A DNA stretch of 64,000 nt from Streptomyces pilosus (GTDB lineage: Bacteria; Actinomycetota; Actinomycetes; Streptomycetales; Streptomycetaceae): positions 434,001 through 498,000 of the forward strand of contig NZ_BMTU01000003.1 in NCBI RefSeq assembly GCF_014649835.1. The letters are read 5' to 3'. This document shows positions 26,669 to 34,286 of the stretch, one piece after another (within the stretch, counting starts at the first letter, position 1; each line of letters begins with the position of its first letter). The notes below the pieces were generated by a model. It did not search any database. It was not told where the DNA came from and saw only the letters and a list, made by a program, of their open reading frames with translations. A program made the translations under genes and the position numbers.

Positions 26669-27850
26669 ATGAGCACCAAGGACTTCATCGAGAAGGACTT
26701 CTACAAGGTCCTCGGCGTCCCCAAGGACGCCACCGAGGCCGAGATCAAGAAGGCGTACCGGAAACTCGCCCGCGAGTTCCACCCGGACGCCAACAAGGGC
26801 AACACCAAGGCGGAGGAGCGGTTCAAGGAGATCTCCGAGGCGAACGACGTCCTCGGCGACCCCAAGAAGCGCAAGGAGTACGACGAGGCGCGCGCGCTCT
26901 TCGGCAACGGCGGATTCCGTCCGGGCCCGGGCGCCGCGGGCGGCGGCTCCTTCAACTTCGACCTGGGTGACCTCTTCGGGGGTCAGGGTGCCGGCGGCCA
27001 GGCGGGCGGCGGCTTCGGCGGCGGCCTGGGTGACGTCTTCGGGGGCCTGTTCAACCGCGGCGGCACGGGCACCACGCGTACCCAGCCGCGCCGCGGCCAG
27101 GACATCGAGTCCGAGGTGACGCTGAGCTTCACCGAGGCGATCGAGGGTGCGACGGTCCCGCTGCGGATGTCGTCGCAGGCGGCCTGCAAGGCCTGCTCGG
27201 GCACCGGCGACAAGAACGGCACACCGCGCGTGTGCCCGACCTGCGTCGGCACCGGGCAGGTGGCGCGGGGCTCCGGCGGCGGCTTCTCGCTCACCGACCC
27301 GTGCCCCGACTGCAAGGGCCGCGGGCTGATCGCGGAGGAGCCCTGCGACATCTGCAAGGGCAGCGGCCGGGCCAAGTCCTCGCGGACGATGCAGGTGCGC
27401 ATCCCCGCGGGGGTCAGCGACGGCCAGCGGATCAGACTGCGCGGCAAGGGGGCCCCGGGCGAGCGCGGCGGACCGGCGGGCGACCTGTACGTCGTCGTGC
27501 ACGTCGGCGTGCACCCGGTGTTCGGCCGCAAGGACGACAACCTCACCGTCACCGTCCCGGTGACGTATCCGGAGGCGGCCCTCGGCGGGGAGGTGCGGGT
27601 GCCCACGCTCGGCGGCCCGCCCGTCACGCTGAAGCTGCCGCCGGGCACGCCCAACGGCCGCACCATGCGGGCGCGGGGCAAGGGCGCGGTCCGCAAGGAC
27701 GGCACCCGCGGGGATCTGCTGGTCACCGTCGAGGTGAGTGTTCCCAAGGACCTGTCGGGGAAGGCTCGTGACGCGCTCGAGGCGTATCGCGAGGCGACCG
27801 CGGACGAGGATCCGCGGGCGGAGCTGTTCCAGGCCGCGAAGGGAGCTTGA
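26669..27850 (+). CDS. dnaJ: Hsp40 co-chaperone DnaJ
   Basis: A 393-residue J protein. It has a J domain with the HPD motif (REFHPDANKG), a Gly/Phe-rich linker (about 90-140), a zinc region with four CxxCxGxG repeats (CKACSGTG, CPTCVGTG, CPDCKGRG, CDICKGSG) and a C-terminal substrate-binding domain. AAGGAGGG upstream of the ATG sets the start. It stimulates DnaK ATPase; third gene of the operon. Confidence 0.97.
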   Translation: MSTKDFIEKDFYKVLGVPKDATEAEIKKAYRKLAREFHPDANKGNTKAEERFKEISEANDVLGDPKKRKEYDEARALFGNGGFRPGPGAAGGGSFNFDLGDLFGGQGAGGQAGGGFGGGLGDVFGGLFNRGGTGTTRTQPRRGQDIESEVTLSFTEAIEGATVPLRMSSQAACKACSGTGDKNGTPRVCPTCVGTGQVARGSGGGFSLTDPCPDCKGRGLIAEEPCDICKGSGRAKSSRTMQVRIPAGVSDGQRIRLRGKGAPGERGGPAGDLYVVVHVGVHPVFGRKDDNLTVTVPVTYPEAALGGEVRVPTLGGPPVTLKLPPGTPNGRTMRARGKGAVRKDGTRGDLLVTVEVSVPKDLSGKARDALEAYREATADEDPRAELFQAAKGA

Positions 27851-27856
27851 TTTCAG

Positions 27857-28306
27857 ATGGACGGCCGTCGACGCAATCCGTATGAACTGACCCAGGACAC
27901 CCCGGTCTACGTCATTTCGGTGGCGGCCCAGCTCTCCGGCCTGCACCCGCAGACGCTGCGCCAGTACGACCGGCTGGGCCTCGTGTCGCCGGACCGTACG
28001 GCGGGCCGGGGCCGGCGCTACTCGGCGCGCGACATCGAACTGCTCCGTCAGGTGCAGCAGTTGTCGCAGACCGAGGGCATCAACCTGGCCGGAATCAAGC
28101 GCATCATCGAGCTGGAGAACCAGGTCGCGGCCCTCCAGGCCCGGGTGGCCGAGATGGAGGACGCGCTCGACGGCGCGGCGGCGGCGATGCGGCAGCGCGA
28201 GGCCGCGGTGCACGCCTCCTACCGCCGTGATCTGGTGCCGTACCAGGAGGTGCAGCAGACCAGCGCGCTGGTGGTGTGGCGGCCCAAGCGGCAGCAGTCC
28301 GACTGA
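27857..28306 (+). CDS. hspR: MerR-family heat-shock repressor HspR
   Basis: A 149-residue repressor with a MerR-type winged helix (VYVISVAAQLSGLHPQTLRQYDRLGLVSPDRT, then GRRYSARDIELLRQVQ) and a coiled-coil dimerisation region. It binds HAIR elements; three are present in this window (two before dnaK, one before clpB), so it controls its own operon and clpB, with DnaK as co-repressor in known Streptomyces. It starts 6 bp after dnaJ. Confidence 0.97.
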   Translation: MDGRRRNPYELTQDTPVYVISVAAQLSGLHPQTLRQYDRLGLVSPDRTAGRGRRYSARDIELLRQVQQLSQTEGINLAGIKRIIELENQVAALQARVAEMEDALDGAAAAMRQREAAVHASYRRDLVPYQEVQQTSALVVWRPKRQQSD

Positions 28307-28323
28307 CGTCGCAGGTCAAGTGG

Positions 28324-28365
28324 GGCAAGGGGTCCGCGGGTTCATGAACCCGCGGACCCCTTGCC
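28324..28365. terminator. Terminator of the dnaK operon
   Basis: A perfect 42-nt palindrome, GGCAAGGGGTCCGCGGGTT-CATG-AACC... with a 19-bp stem, ends 59 bp after the hspR stop. It lacks a long T run but is a strong hairpin. Confidence 0.8.
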
Positions 28366-28581
28366 TTATGCGCGAACACATTTGTGATTATGGTATGGCT
28401 GCGTGTCCCGATGATCCCTGCCGGGTGTCCGCAGGTCTTCCACGAGTTCAGCGCACTGTGTCGTGTCCATCTCGTTAAGTGGTTGACCTTGACTCCGGCG
28501 GGGGCTGAAGCGTTGGCTTTTCAGTCACATGGGCCACAAAGCTGTGCCCACGTCCAAAACGCACCTGAAGTGAGCCCTCGC

Positions 28582-29688
28582 ATGCGTCGTATCGCCATAT
28601 CCGTGGCCGTCACCTCGATGTCCGTCATGCTCGCCGGCTGCGGCATGCTCGACGCGACGGGCAGCAGCGACGACGCGAGCCCGGCCAAGGGGGACGACGT
28701 CACCGTCGGCCTGCTCCTGCCGGAGAAGGCGAACGCCCGCTACGAGCAGTTCGACTACCCCATCTTCAAGTCGAAGGTGGAGTCCCTCACCAACAGCAAG
28801 GGCAAGGTCGAGTACGCCAACGCGGAGTCGAAGGCCGACAAGCAGGCGAGCCAGATGCAGCAGATGATCGACGACCAGGTCGACGTCATCGTGCTGGACG
28901 CGGTCGACTCGCAGGACATCGCGAGCAGCGTGCAGAAGGCCAAGGACGCCGGCATCCCGGTCATCGCCTACGACCGGCTGGCCGAGGGCCCGATCGACGC
29001 GTACATCTCCTTCGACAACGCCCTCGTCGGCGAGGTGCAGGGCCGGTCCCTGCTGGAGTCGCTCGGTGACGACATCAGCATCACCGACAAGATCGTGATG
29101 ATGAACGGCTCGTCGACCGACCCCAACGCCAAGCAGTTCAAGGCGGGTGCGCTGTCCGAGCTCAAGGGCAAGGTGACCATCGCCAAGTCCTACGACACCA
29201 AGGACTGGGAGCCGGAGAACGCCCAGGCCAACATGGCCGAGGCGATCGAGGCCATCGGCGCGGAGAACATCGAGGCGGTCTACTCCGCCAACGACGGCAT
29301 GGCGGGCGGCATCGTCAAGGCGCTGCGCGCCGCCGGGGTGACCGAGCTGCCCCCGATCACCGGCCAGGACGCCGACCTCTCCGCGGTGCAGCGGATCCTC
29401 GCCGGTGACCAGTACATGAGCGTCTACAAGTCCTACCCGGAAGAGGCCGAGAGCGCCGCGGAGATGGCCGTGGCGAAGGTGCAGGGCCGGGACATCCAGT
29501 TCGACGCGCTGACCCGCGACCGGGTGGACAGCCCCACCGACAAGGACATCCCGGCGCAGCTCGTCCCCGTGGTCGCCCTGACCAGGGACAACATCGAGGC
29601 CACCGTCGTCGCCGACGGCATCTACGAGGTGTCCGACATCTGCACGGCGGACTACAAGGCGGCCTGCGCGGCGCTCAAGCTGAAGTAG
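28582..29688 (+). CDS. Sugar ABC transporter substrate-binding lipoprotein
   Basis: A 368-residue secreted lipoprotein. The signal MRRIAISVAVTSMSVMLAGCG has a lipobox (LAGC), and a type 1 periplasmic-binding fold of the xylose/ribose kind follows (DDVTVGLLLPEKANARYEQFD, DVIVLDAVDSQDIASSVQKAKDAGIPVIAYDRL, VYSANDGMAGGIVKALR). No permease or ATPase genes are adjacent, so it either works with a distant transporter or acts as a sensor. It follows the dnaK operon terminator; no HAIR element is present. Confidence 0.9.
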   Translation: MRRIAISVAVTSMSVMLAGCGMLDATGSSDDASPAKGDDVTVGLLLPEKANARYEQFDYPIFKSKVESLTNSKGKVEYANAESKADKQASQMQQMIDDQVDVIVLDAVDSQDIASSVQKAKDAGIPVIAYDRLAEGPIDAYISFDNALVGEVQGRSLLESLGDDISITDKIVMMNGSSTDPNAKQFKAGALSELKGKVTIAKSYDTKDWEPENAQANMAEAIEAIGAENIEAVYSANDGMAGGIVKALRAAGVTELPPITGQDADLSAVQRILAGDQYMSVYKSYPEEAESAAEMAVAKVQGRDIQFDALTRDRVDSPTDKDIPAQLVPVVALTRDNIEATVVADGIYEVSDICTADYKAACAALKLK

Positions 29689-29708
29689 TCCCACACCCCC
29701 CGCTTTTC

Positions 29709-29742
29709 GGCCACCCGCCGGTCTCCCGACCGGCGGGTGGCC
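29709..29742. terminator. Terminator after the binding-protein gene
   Basis: GGCCACCCGCCGGTC-TCCC-GACCGGCGGGTGGCC, a perfect 15-bp-stem hairpin 20 bp past the stop codon. Confidence 0.85.
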
Positions 29743-29891
29743 TTCGTCGTGGGGCGGCGGCCCGCCCCGTGCGGCCCGGTGGCCGACGTTGCGCGGCCGG
29801 GGCGGTCCGCGCATAGTTGCGCTGCGGAAGGGCGAGCGCCGCGAGGCGGACCGACACGACCGAGGGGCTGGGACCGGGGGTGGGACGGGCG

Positions 29892-30923
29892 ATGGCCGGG
29901 CACGGGACGGACGGGCATCCACACGGTGCCGACCGGCTGTGCGAGGCCGGGGATCGCGTGTATTCCCGGGCCGTACGGCGCGGACGGCTGCCCCGCCGGG
30001 AAGCGGAACGGGTGCCCTGTCTGCTGGAACTGGCCCTGCTGCACCCGGACCCCGACGACATGGACTGGCTGGTGCCGACCGCCCCGCAGGAGGTCATGAC
30101 CCGGCTGCTGCGCGGCATGTACGACGAGGTGAGCGCCAGCCAGCGCCGGGTCGGCTCGGCCGTGGAGGCCTTCGAGTGGTACGCGGGACTGGGCCGCCAG
30201 GTGCCCCCCTCGCCGGTCGCGGCGGAGGGCCCGGCGATCCGGGTGCTGGACGGGCTCGCCCGCATCCAGGCCGCCATGGACGAGGCGACCCAGGCGTGCA
30301 CCACCGAGGTGCTCACCGTCCAGCCGGGCGGCATCCGCCGGGAGGCGGAACTCTCGGAGGGCCTGCACCGGGCGACGGCGCTGCGCGGCCGGGGCGTCCG
30401 CATGCGGGACCTGTACACGCACGTCGCCCGGCACGGGCACGGGCTGCTGTCCTACCTGGAGCTGATGGGCGACGCGGTGCAGGCGCGCACCCTGGACGAG
30501 GTGATCGAGCGGCTGATCCTCTTCGACCGCACGGTCGCCTTCATCCCCGCCAACGCCGAGCGCACCATGGCGCTGGAGCTGCGCCACCCGGCACTGGTGG
30601 AGTACCTGGGCACGGTCTTCGAGCGGCTGTGGCGGCTCGCCATCCCGCTGACCGCCCCGCTGCCCGACACCGGCATCGAGGGCATCTCGCACCGGGAGCA
30701 GTCCATCGCCGCGCTGCTGGCGGAGGGCCACCAGGACGCGGTGATCGCCGAACGCCTGGGCATCAGCGTGCGCACCTGCCGGGCCCACATCGCCCGCCTG
30801 TCGGAGACGCTGGGCGCGGCGAGCCGTACGCAGCTGGGGGTGCGGATCGCGCAGACGGGCCTGGACGGCTTCCGGGGGGCGGCGGTCACTCTGCCCGGTC
30901 GAGGATCCCCGAGCGGCCGATGA
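29892..30923 (+). CDS. LuxR-type HTH regulator with PLD-like sensor region (A)
   Basis: A 343-residue regulator. The N-terminal ~100 residues (LCEAGDRVYSRAVRRG, ALLHPDPDD) are shared with two neighbours. The middle (EVLTVQPGG, GVRMRDLYTHVARHG, LILFDRTVAFIP) looks like the PLD/TrmB-type effector fold. The C-terminus is a LuxR HTH (ISHREQSIAALLAEGHQDAVIAERLGISVRTCRAHIARL). ATG 29892 is chosen; the frame is open further upstream without a better site. It converges on regulator B with a 38-bp overlap of the 3' ends. Confidence 0.82.
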   Translation: MAGHGTDGHPHGADRLCEAGDRVYSRAVRRGRLPRREAERVPCLLELALLHPDPDDMDWLVPTAPQEVMTRLLRGMYDEVSASQRRVGSAVEAFEWYAGLGRQVPPSPVAAEGPAIRVLDGLARIQAAMDEATQACTTEVLTVQPGGIRREAELSEGLHRATALRGRGVRMRDLYTHVARHGHGLLSYLELMGDAVQARTLDEVIERLILFDRTVAFIPANAERTMALELRHPALVEYLGTVFERLWRLAIPLTAPLPDTGIEGISHREQSIAALLAEGHQDAVIAERLGISVRTCRAHIARLSETLGAASRTQLGVRIAQTGLDGFRGAAVTLPGRGSPSGR

Positions 30924-31887
30924 GGTACCCGAGCTGGGCGCGGCTGCCGCTGCCCAGGGTCGCGGCGAGCTTGGCGATGTGGACGCGGGCGGTGCGGATG
31001 TTCATGCCGAGGCGGTCCGCTATGACGGCGTCGGTGTGGCCCTCGACGAGGAAGCGGGCCACCGCCCGCTGACGGGCCGTGACGCCGCCCAGGGAGGGCG
31101 GCTGGACGGCTCTGGGGTGCATGGGGGTGGCCAGCCGCCAGAAGCGGTCGAAGACCTTCACCAGGTACGTGATGATGGTCGGCTGGCGGATCTCCAGTGC
31201 GACGCTGCGCTCCGCGCTCCCCTCACCGGGTATGAAGGCGACGGCCCCGTCGATGACGATGAGACGGCCGGCGATCTCGTCCAGGCTGCGTGCCTCGGCG
31301 TCACCCTCCAGGCGCTCCCAGCGGGCGACGACCAGCGGGATGTGGCGCTGCGTGTGCGGGTAGAGGACGCGGATCCGGCCGCCGCGGTCGAGGAACTTCT
31401 GGTCGCGCACCATCGCGTCGGCCTGGGCCGCCCGGGCGCCCGCGGAGCTGTGGTAGTTGCTGTGCGGCTGCATGCAGAGGAGTTCCTCCTTCCCCTCCGC
31501 CAGGGCCTCGGTGATGGCCCGGTTGATCCGTTCCGTGCCGCTGAGGACGCGGAGCGACGGGGTGAGCGTCTCCTCCGCGGGCAGCGCGCCGGCCCGCATC
31601 AGCGGCTGGAAGGCCGCCGCCAGCCTTTCCTCACGCCGGCGCTCCGCCGCGATGCGTTCGCCGGAGAGCCGCAGCAGCCGGTGCAGCGCGACCGCCGGGG
31701 GAACGGGCACCAGGCGCCCGGGATCGTCGAGGGAGGGCTGGAGCAGCCCGGCGTCGATCAGGCAGGGGACCCCGTGGGCCTCCTCGGCGGGCAGCGGACC
31801 CTCACGCAGCACCCGGGCGTACAGCTCGGCGCCCGCCTCGCACAGGTCCTCCGCGTCGTGCTCGTGCTCGTGCGCGGTCGCGGTCAC
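30886..31887 (-). CDS. LuxR-type HTH regulator with PLD-like sensor region (B)
   Basis: A paralogue of A and C, about 333 residues. It has the LCEAGAELYARVLREG start region, MQPHSNYHSS and GGRIRVLYPHTQRHIP in the PLD-like part, VIDGAVAFIPGE, and the HTH VTARQRAVARFLVEGHTDAVIADRLGMNIRTARVHIAKL. The GTG at 31887 is spaced 11 bp after GAGGAGG; the in-frame GTG at 31899 overlaps that site. It lies immediately downstream of regulator C on the same strand, so C and B form an operon. Confidence 0.82.
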   Translation of the reverse strand: MTATAHEHEHDAEDLCEAGAELYARVLREGPLPAEEAHGVPCLIDAGLLQPSLDDPGRLVPVPPAVALHRLLRLSGERIAAERRREERLAAAFQPLMRAGALPAEETLTPSLRVLSGTERINRAITEALAEGKEELLCMQPHSNYHSSAGARAAQADAMVRDQKFLDRGGRIRVLYPHTQRHIPLVVARWERLEGDAEARSLDEIAGRLIVIDGAVAFIPGEGSAERSVALEIRQPTIITYLVKVFDRFWRLATPMHPRAVQPPSLGGVTARQRAVARFLVEGHTDAVIADRLGMNIRTARVHIAKLAATLGSGSRAQLGYLIGRSGILDRAE

Positions 31888-31909
31888 GCCGGATGGCACC
31901 TCCTCGCCT

Positions 31910-32893
31910 TCACTGTTCCTGTTCCAGGATTCCCGACTGTGCGATCAGGTACCCCAGTTGGGCGCGGCTGCCGCTGCCGAGGGCGGAGGCCAGTTTGGCT
32001 ATGTGGGCGCGGCACGTGCGGACGTTCATGCCGAGGCGGCGGGCGATGGCCTCGTCGACGTGGCCCTCCACGAGCAGCTTGGCGATGGAGTGCTGGATGT
32101 CCGTCAGGCCGTCCGAGGCCGGTTCGTAGGGGGCGCCGGCGTTCAGCGACACCGCGCGGGTCCACATGAACTCGAAGACCTTGATCAGGTAGCGGATGAG
32201 GCCGGGGTGGCGCAGCTCCAGGGCGACCTGCCGGTCGTCGCGGATGGGGATGAAGGCGACGGTCTCGTCGCAGATGATGAGCCGCTCCACCAGTTCGTCG
32301 ATGGTGCGGTACTCCACCTTGGCGGTGTCGAACCTGGCCACGTAGGCCAGGGTCTCCGGGCTGTGGCGGGCGGTGTGCTGGTACAGGGTCCTGATGCGCA
32401 CCCCCCGCTCGGTCATCTCGTGGTCGCGCTCCAGCCCCTGGGCCAGCGTGTGCTCCAGGCGGCGGCCGCCCGGCTGGACGGAGAGCATCTCGGACCGGCA
32501 CTGGGAGGTGGCCAGGTCCAGGGCGGCGTTGATCCGGTCGAAGCCCTCCAGCACCGTCATCGAGTGGGTGCTCATCGTGGTCTGGGCGCTGAGCGTCATG
32601 AACGGCTCGAAGGCGTCGGCGAGCTCGATGGACATCCGCCGGCGTTCGGTGATCTCCCGTTCCAGGGGGTTGAGCCGCTGCGCCAGGGCCACCGCCGGGG
32701 CCACCGGCCGCAGCCAGGTGGGGTCGTCGGGATCGGGGTGCAGCAGGGCCAGTTCCATCAGGCAGGGAGCGGGATCCGCGTCGGCGCGCGGGATGCGGCC
32801 CGCCCGCAGTGCGTCGGCATAGAGACGGCCGCCGGCCTCACACAGTTCGGTCACCGCATGGGGATGCGTCTCATTAGTCCGATTCGTTGTCAA
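31910..32893 (-). CDS. LuxR-type HTH regulator with PLD-like sensor region (C)
   Basis: A 327-residue paralogue: ELCEAGGRLYADALRAG, LSVQPGGRRLEH, GVRIRTLYQHTARHSP, ICDETVAFIPIRDD, and a LuxR HTH (LTDIQHSIAKLLVEGHVDEAIARRLGMNVRTCRAHIAKL). TTG 32893 is proposed as start because GGGGGGTGG lies just upstream; ATG 32920 is in frame without a site. It is divergent from the DSSWG peptide gene (112-bp gap), suggesting it regulates or senses that peptide. Confidence 0.82.
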   Translation of the reverse strand: MTTNRTNETHPHAVTELCEAGGRLYADALRAGRIPRADADPAPCLMELALLHPDPDDPTWLRPVAPAVALAQRLNPLEREITERRRMSIELADAFEPFMTLSAQTTMSTHSMTVLEGFDRINAALDLATSQCRSEMLSVQPGGRRLEHTLAQGLERDHEMTERGVRIRTLYQHTARHSPETLAYVARFDTAKVEYRTIDELVERLIICDETVAFIPIRDDRQVALELRHPGLIRYLIKVFEFMWTRAVSLNAGAPYEPASDGLTDIQHSIAKLLVEGHVDEAIARRLGMNVRTCRAHIAKLASALGSGSRAQLGYLIAQSGILEQEQ

Positions 32894-33005
32894 ATCTCCA
32901 CCCCCCAGGGTCCTGAACATGCAGGAACATGATGCACCGATTGTGTGGCCATGACGTGCCCGAATGAGCCATCGTCGTACTTGACGGGGGAAGGGTGACT
33001 TTCGA

Positions 33006-33230
33006 GTGAGGACGAAGCCGACTATGCGTAAGAGAGAGCTTCGCTCGGTACTTGTCGCCGCCTTCTCTGCCGTTATGGCCTTCGGGGTGCTGAGTGGCCT
33101 GGCCGGCACGAAGGGCGACGTACGGGCTGACAGCAGCTGGGGTCCGGTGGCGGTGTCCAAGTCCGTGCCCCCGGACAGCAGCTGGGGTCCGGTGGTGCCC
33201 CAGCTCGCGAACGACAGTTCGTGGGGCTGA
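33006..33230 (+). CDS. Small secreted peptide precursor with three DSSWG motifs
   Basis: A 74-residue peptide. It has a basic start, a hydrophobic core (SVLVAAFSAVMAFGVLSGLAG) and a likely signal peptidase site near VRA-D (residue 41/42). The mature part carries DSSWGPV at 42, DSSWGPV at 57 and DSSWG as the last five residues (70-74). GTG 33006 follows GGGGGAAGGG by 10 bp; ATG 33024 is possible and keeps the signal. It is 3 bp upstream of the Rieske-like gene, so co-transcribed, and divergent from regulator C. I know no characterised family; a secreted signal or modified peptide is inferred. Confidence 0.7.
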   Translation: MRTKPTMRKRELRSVLVAAFSAVMAFGVLSGLAGTKGDVRADSSWGPVAVSKSVPPDSSWGPVVPQLANDSSWG

Positions 33231-33233
33231 GCC

Positions 33234-33569
33234 ATGACCACACCACCCGACGACCGTTCCTTCCGCCGCGAGATGGCGACCGCCTACCGATCCGGCTGGC
33301 ACTTCATCGACCTGGTCACCGCAATCCCCCACAGCGGTGACTCGTTGATGGTGACCGTGTTCGGCGAGCCGGTGGTGGTCACCCGCGACGAGGACGGAGA
33401 CGTACGGGCGTACCGGTGCCTGCGACGGCCCAGGGGCGCGCCGAAGCCCGTGCGCTGTGCCATCCGGTACGGAATGATCTTTGTGAACCTGGACCAGCGA
33501 GACCACCGGCAGGTGGAGTCCGACTCCCCTGCCACGCGGACCATCTCGGCCACCCCCCGCAGTGCCTGA
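33234..33569 (+). CDS. Rieske-like protein lacking Fe-S ligands
   Basis: A 111-residue protein whose core follows the N-terminal Rieske domain of ring-hydroxylating oxygenases: YRSGWHFIDL, DSLMVTVFGEPVVVTRDEDGDVRAYRC, then RYGMIFVNLD. The expected CPHRG and CxxH cluster-binding motifs are replaced by RRPRG and RCAIRYG, with no His ligands, so it cannot hold a 2Fe-2S cluster. It is translationally linked to the DSSWG peptide gene (3-bp gap). A binding or chaperone role for the peptide is speculative. Confidence 0.6.
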   Translation: MTTPPDDRSFRREMATAYRSGWHFIDLVTAIPHSGDSLMVTVFGEPVVVTRDEDGDVRAYRCLRRPRGAPKPVRCAIRYGMIFVNLDQRDHRQVESDSPATRTISATPRSA

Positions 33570-33737
33570 CGCGATTCCCCCGTCGTAAAAGATCGCGCAG
33601 GTGCTTCCCCCCGCAGCGGCGTCACCGTGACCTGAACACGGTGACGCCGCTGCAGTTCTACGGGACATTTCCGGGTATCGGACGATTGCCCGACGGCCGG
33701 AAACGATCGCCCGGCGGCACCCGCCGCCCCACCCGTC

Positions 33738-34154
33738 TCACACGTGCCCCATCGCCCGCGTGAGCGAGATCTCGACGGCCACCCGGGCCGGATTCGGCGA
33801 CGGCGTCCGCCCGTAGCGCTCCGCGTACCGGCGCACCGCCTCCTCCACGCGCTCCGGCTCCGTGCGGACCACCGCGAGCCCCTCCAGCGTCGCCCACCGC
33901 CTGCCGTCCACCTGGCAGACCGCGACGTGCGCGCCACCCTCCCCCGCCGCCGCCACGTGGCGCGCCTTCGCGCTCGACCCGCTGGTGATGACCCGAGCAA
34001 GTCGCGCCCCGGGGTCGTATGTCACCCCGACGGGTACCAGGTGCGGGGTGCCGTCCGGACGGAGGGTGGTGAGCGTGCACAGGTGCCTTTCGCGCCAGAA
34101 GCTGAGGTACGACGCGTCCGGATCGCCCGGATCCACCGAATACGTGAGGGCCAT
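33738..34154 (-). CDS. PPOX-class (pyridoxamine oxidase-like, F420/FMN) protein
   Basis: A 138-residue split-barrel flavin- or F420-binding protein: LSFWRERHLCTLTTLRPDGTPHLVPVGVTYD, then GAHVAVCQVDGRRWATLEGLAVV. It is small, single-domain and typical of the actinobacterial F420-dependent subgroup; the substrate is unknown. Its start lies 39 bp from the HAIR element of the divergent clpB promoter. Confidence 0.85.
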   Translation of the reverse strand: MALTYSVDPGDPDASYLSFWRERHLCTLTTLRPDGTPHLVPVGVTYDPGARLARVITSGSSAKARHVAAAGEGGAHVAVCQVDGRRWATLEGLAVVRTEPERVEEAVRRYAERYGRTPSPNPARVAVEISLTRAMGHV

Positions 34155-34192
34155 GACCCGGGAACTTAGCCCGGACCCACCCCGGACACCAC

Positions 34193-34213
34193 CTTGAGTG
34201 GAATAGACTCAAG
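34193..34213. promoter_or_regulatory. HspR operator (HAIR), clpB promoter
   Basis: CTTGAGT-GGAATAG-ACTCAAG, an exact match to the HAIR consensus, 73 bp upstream of the clpB GTG. It places clpB in the same regulon as the dnaK operon. Confidence 0.95.
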
Positions 34214-34286
34214 TTTGTGTACGCTGTACGAGTCAGCCACGAAGACAGCTGAGGGTCACCGAAGGGCCAAGAAGGAGAACGGACAC

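Noticed and set aside
32894..33241. N-terminal extension of regulator C to 33241
   Set aside because: It would read antisense through the DSSWG peptide gene; the paralogues begin near the LCEAG segment.
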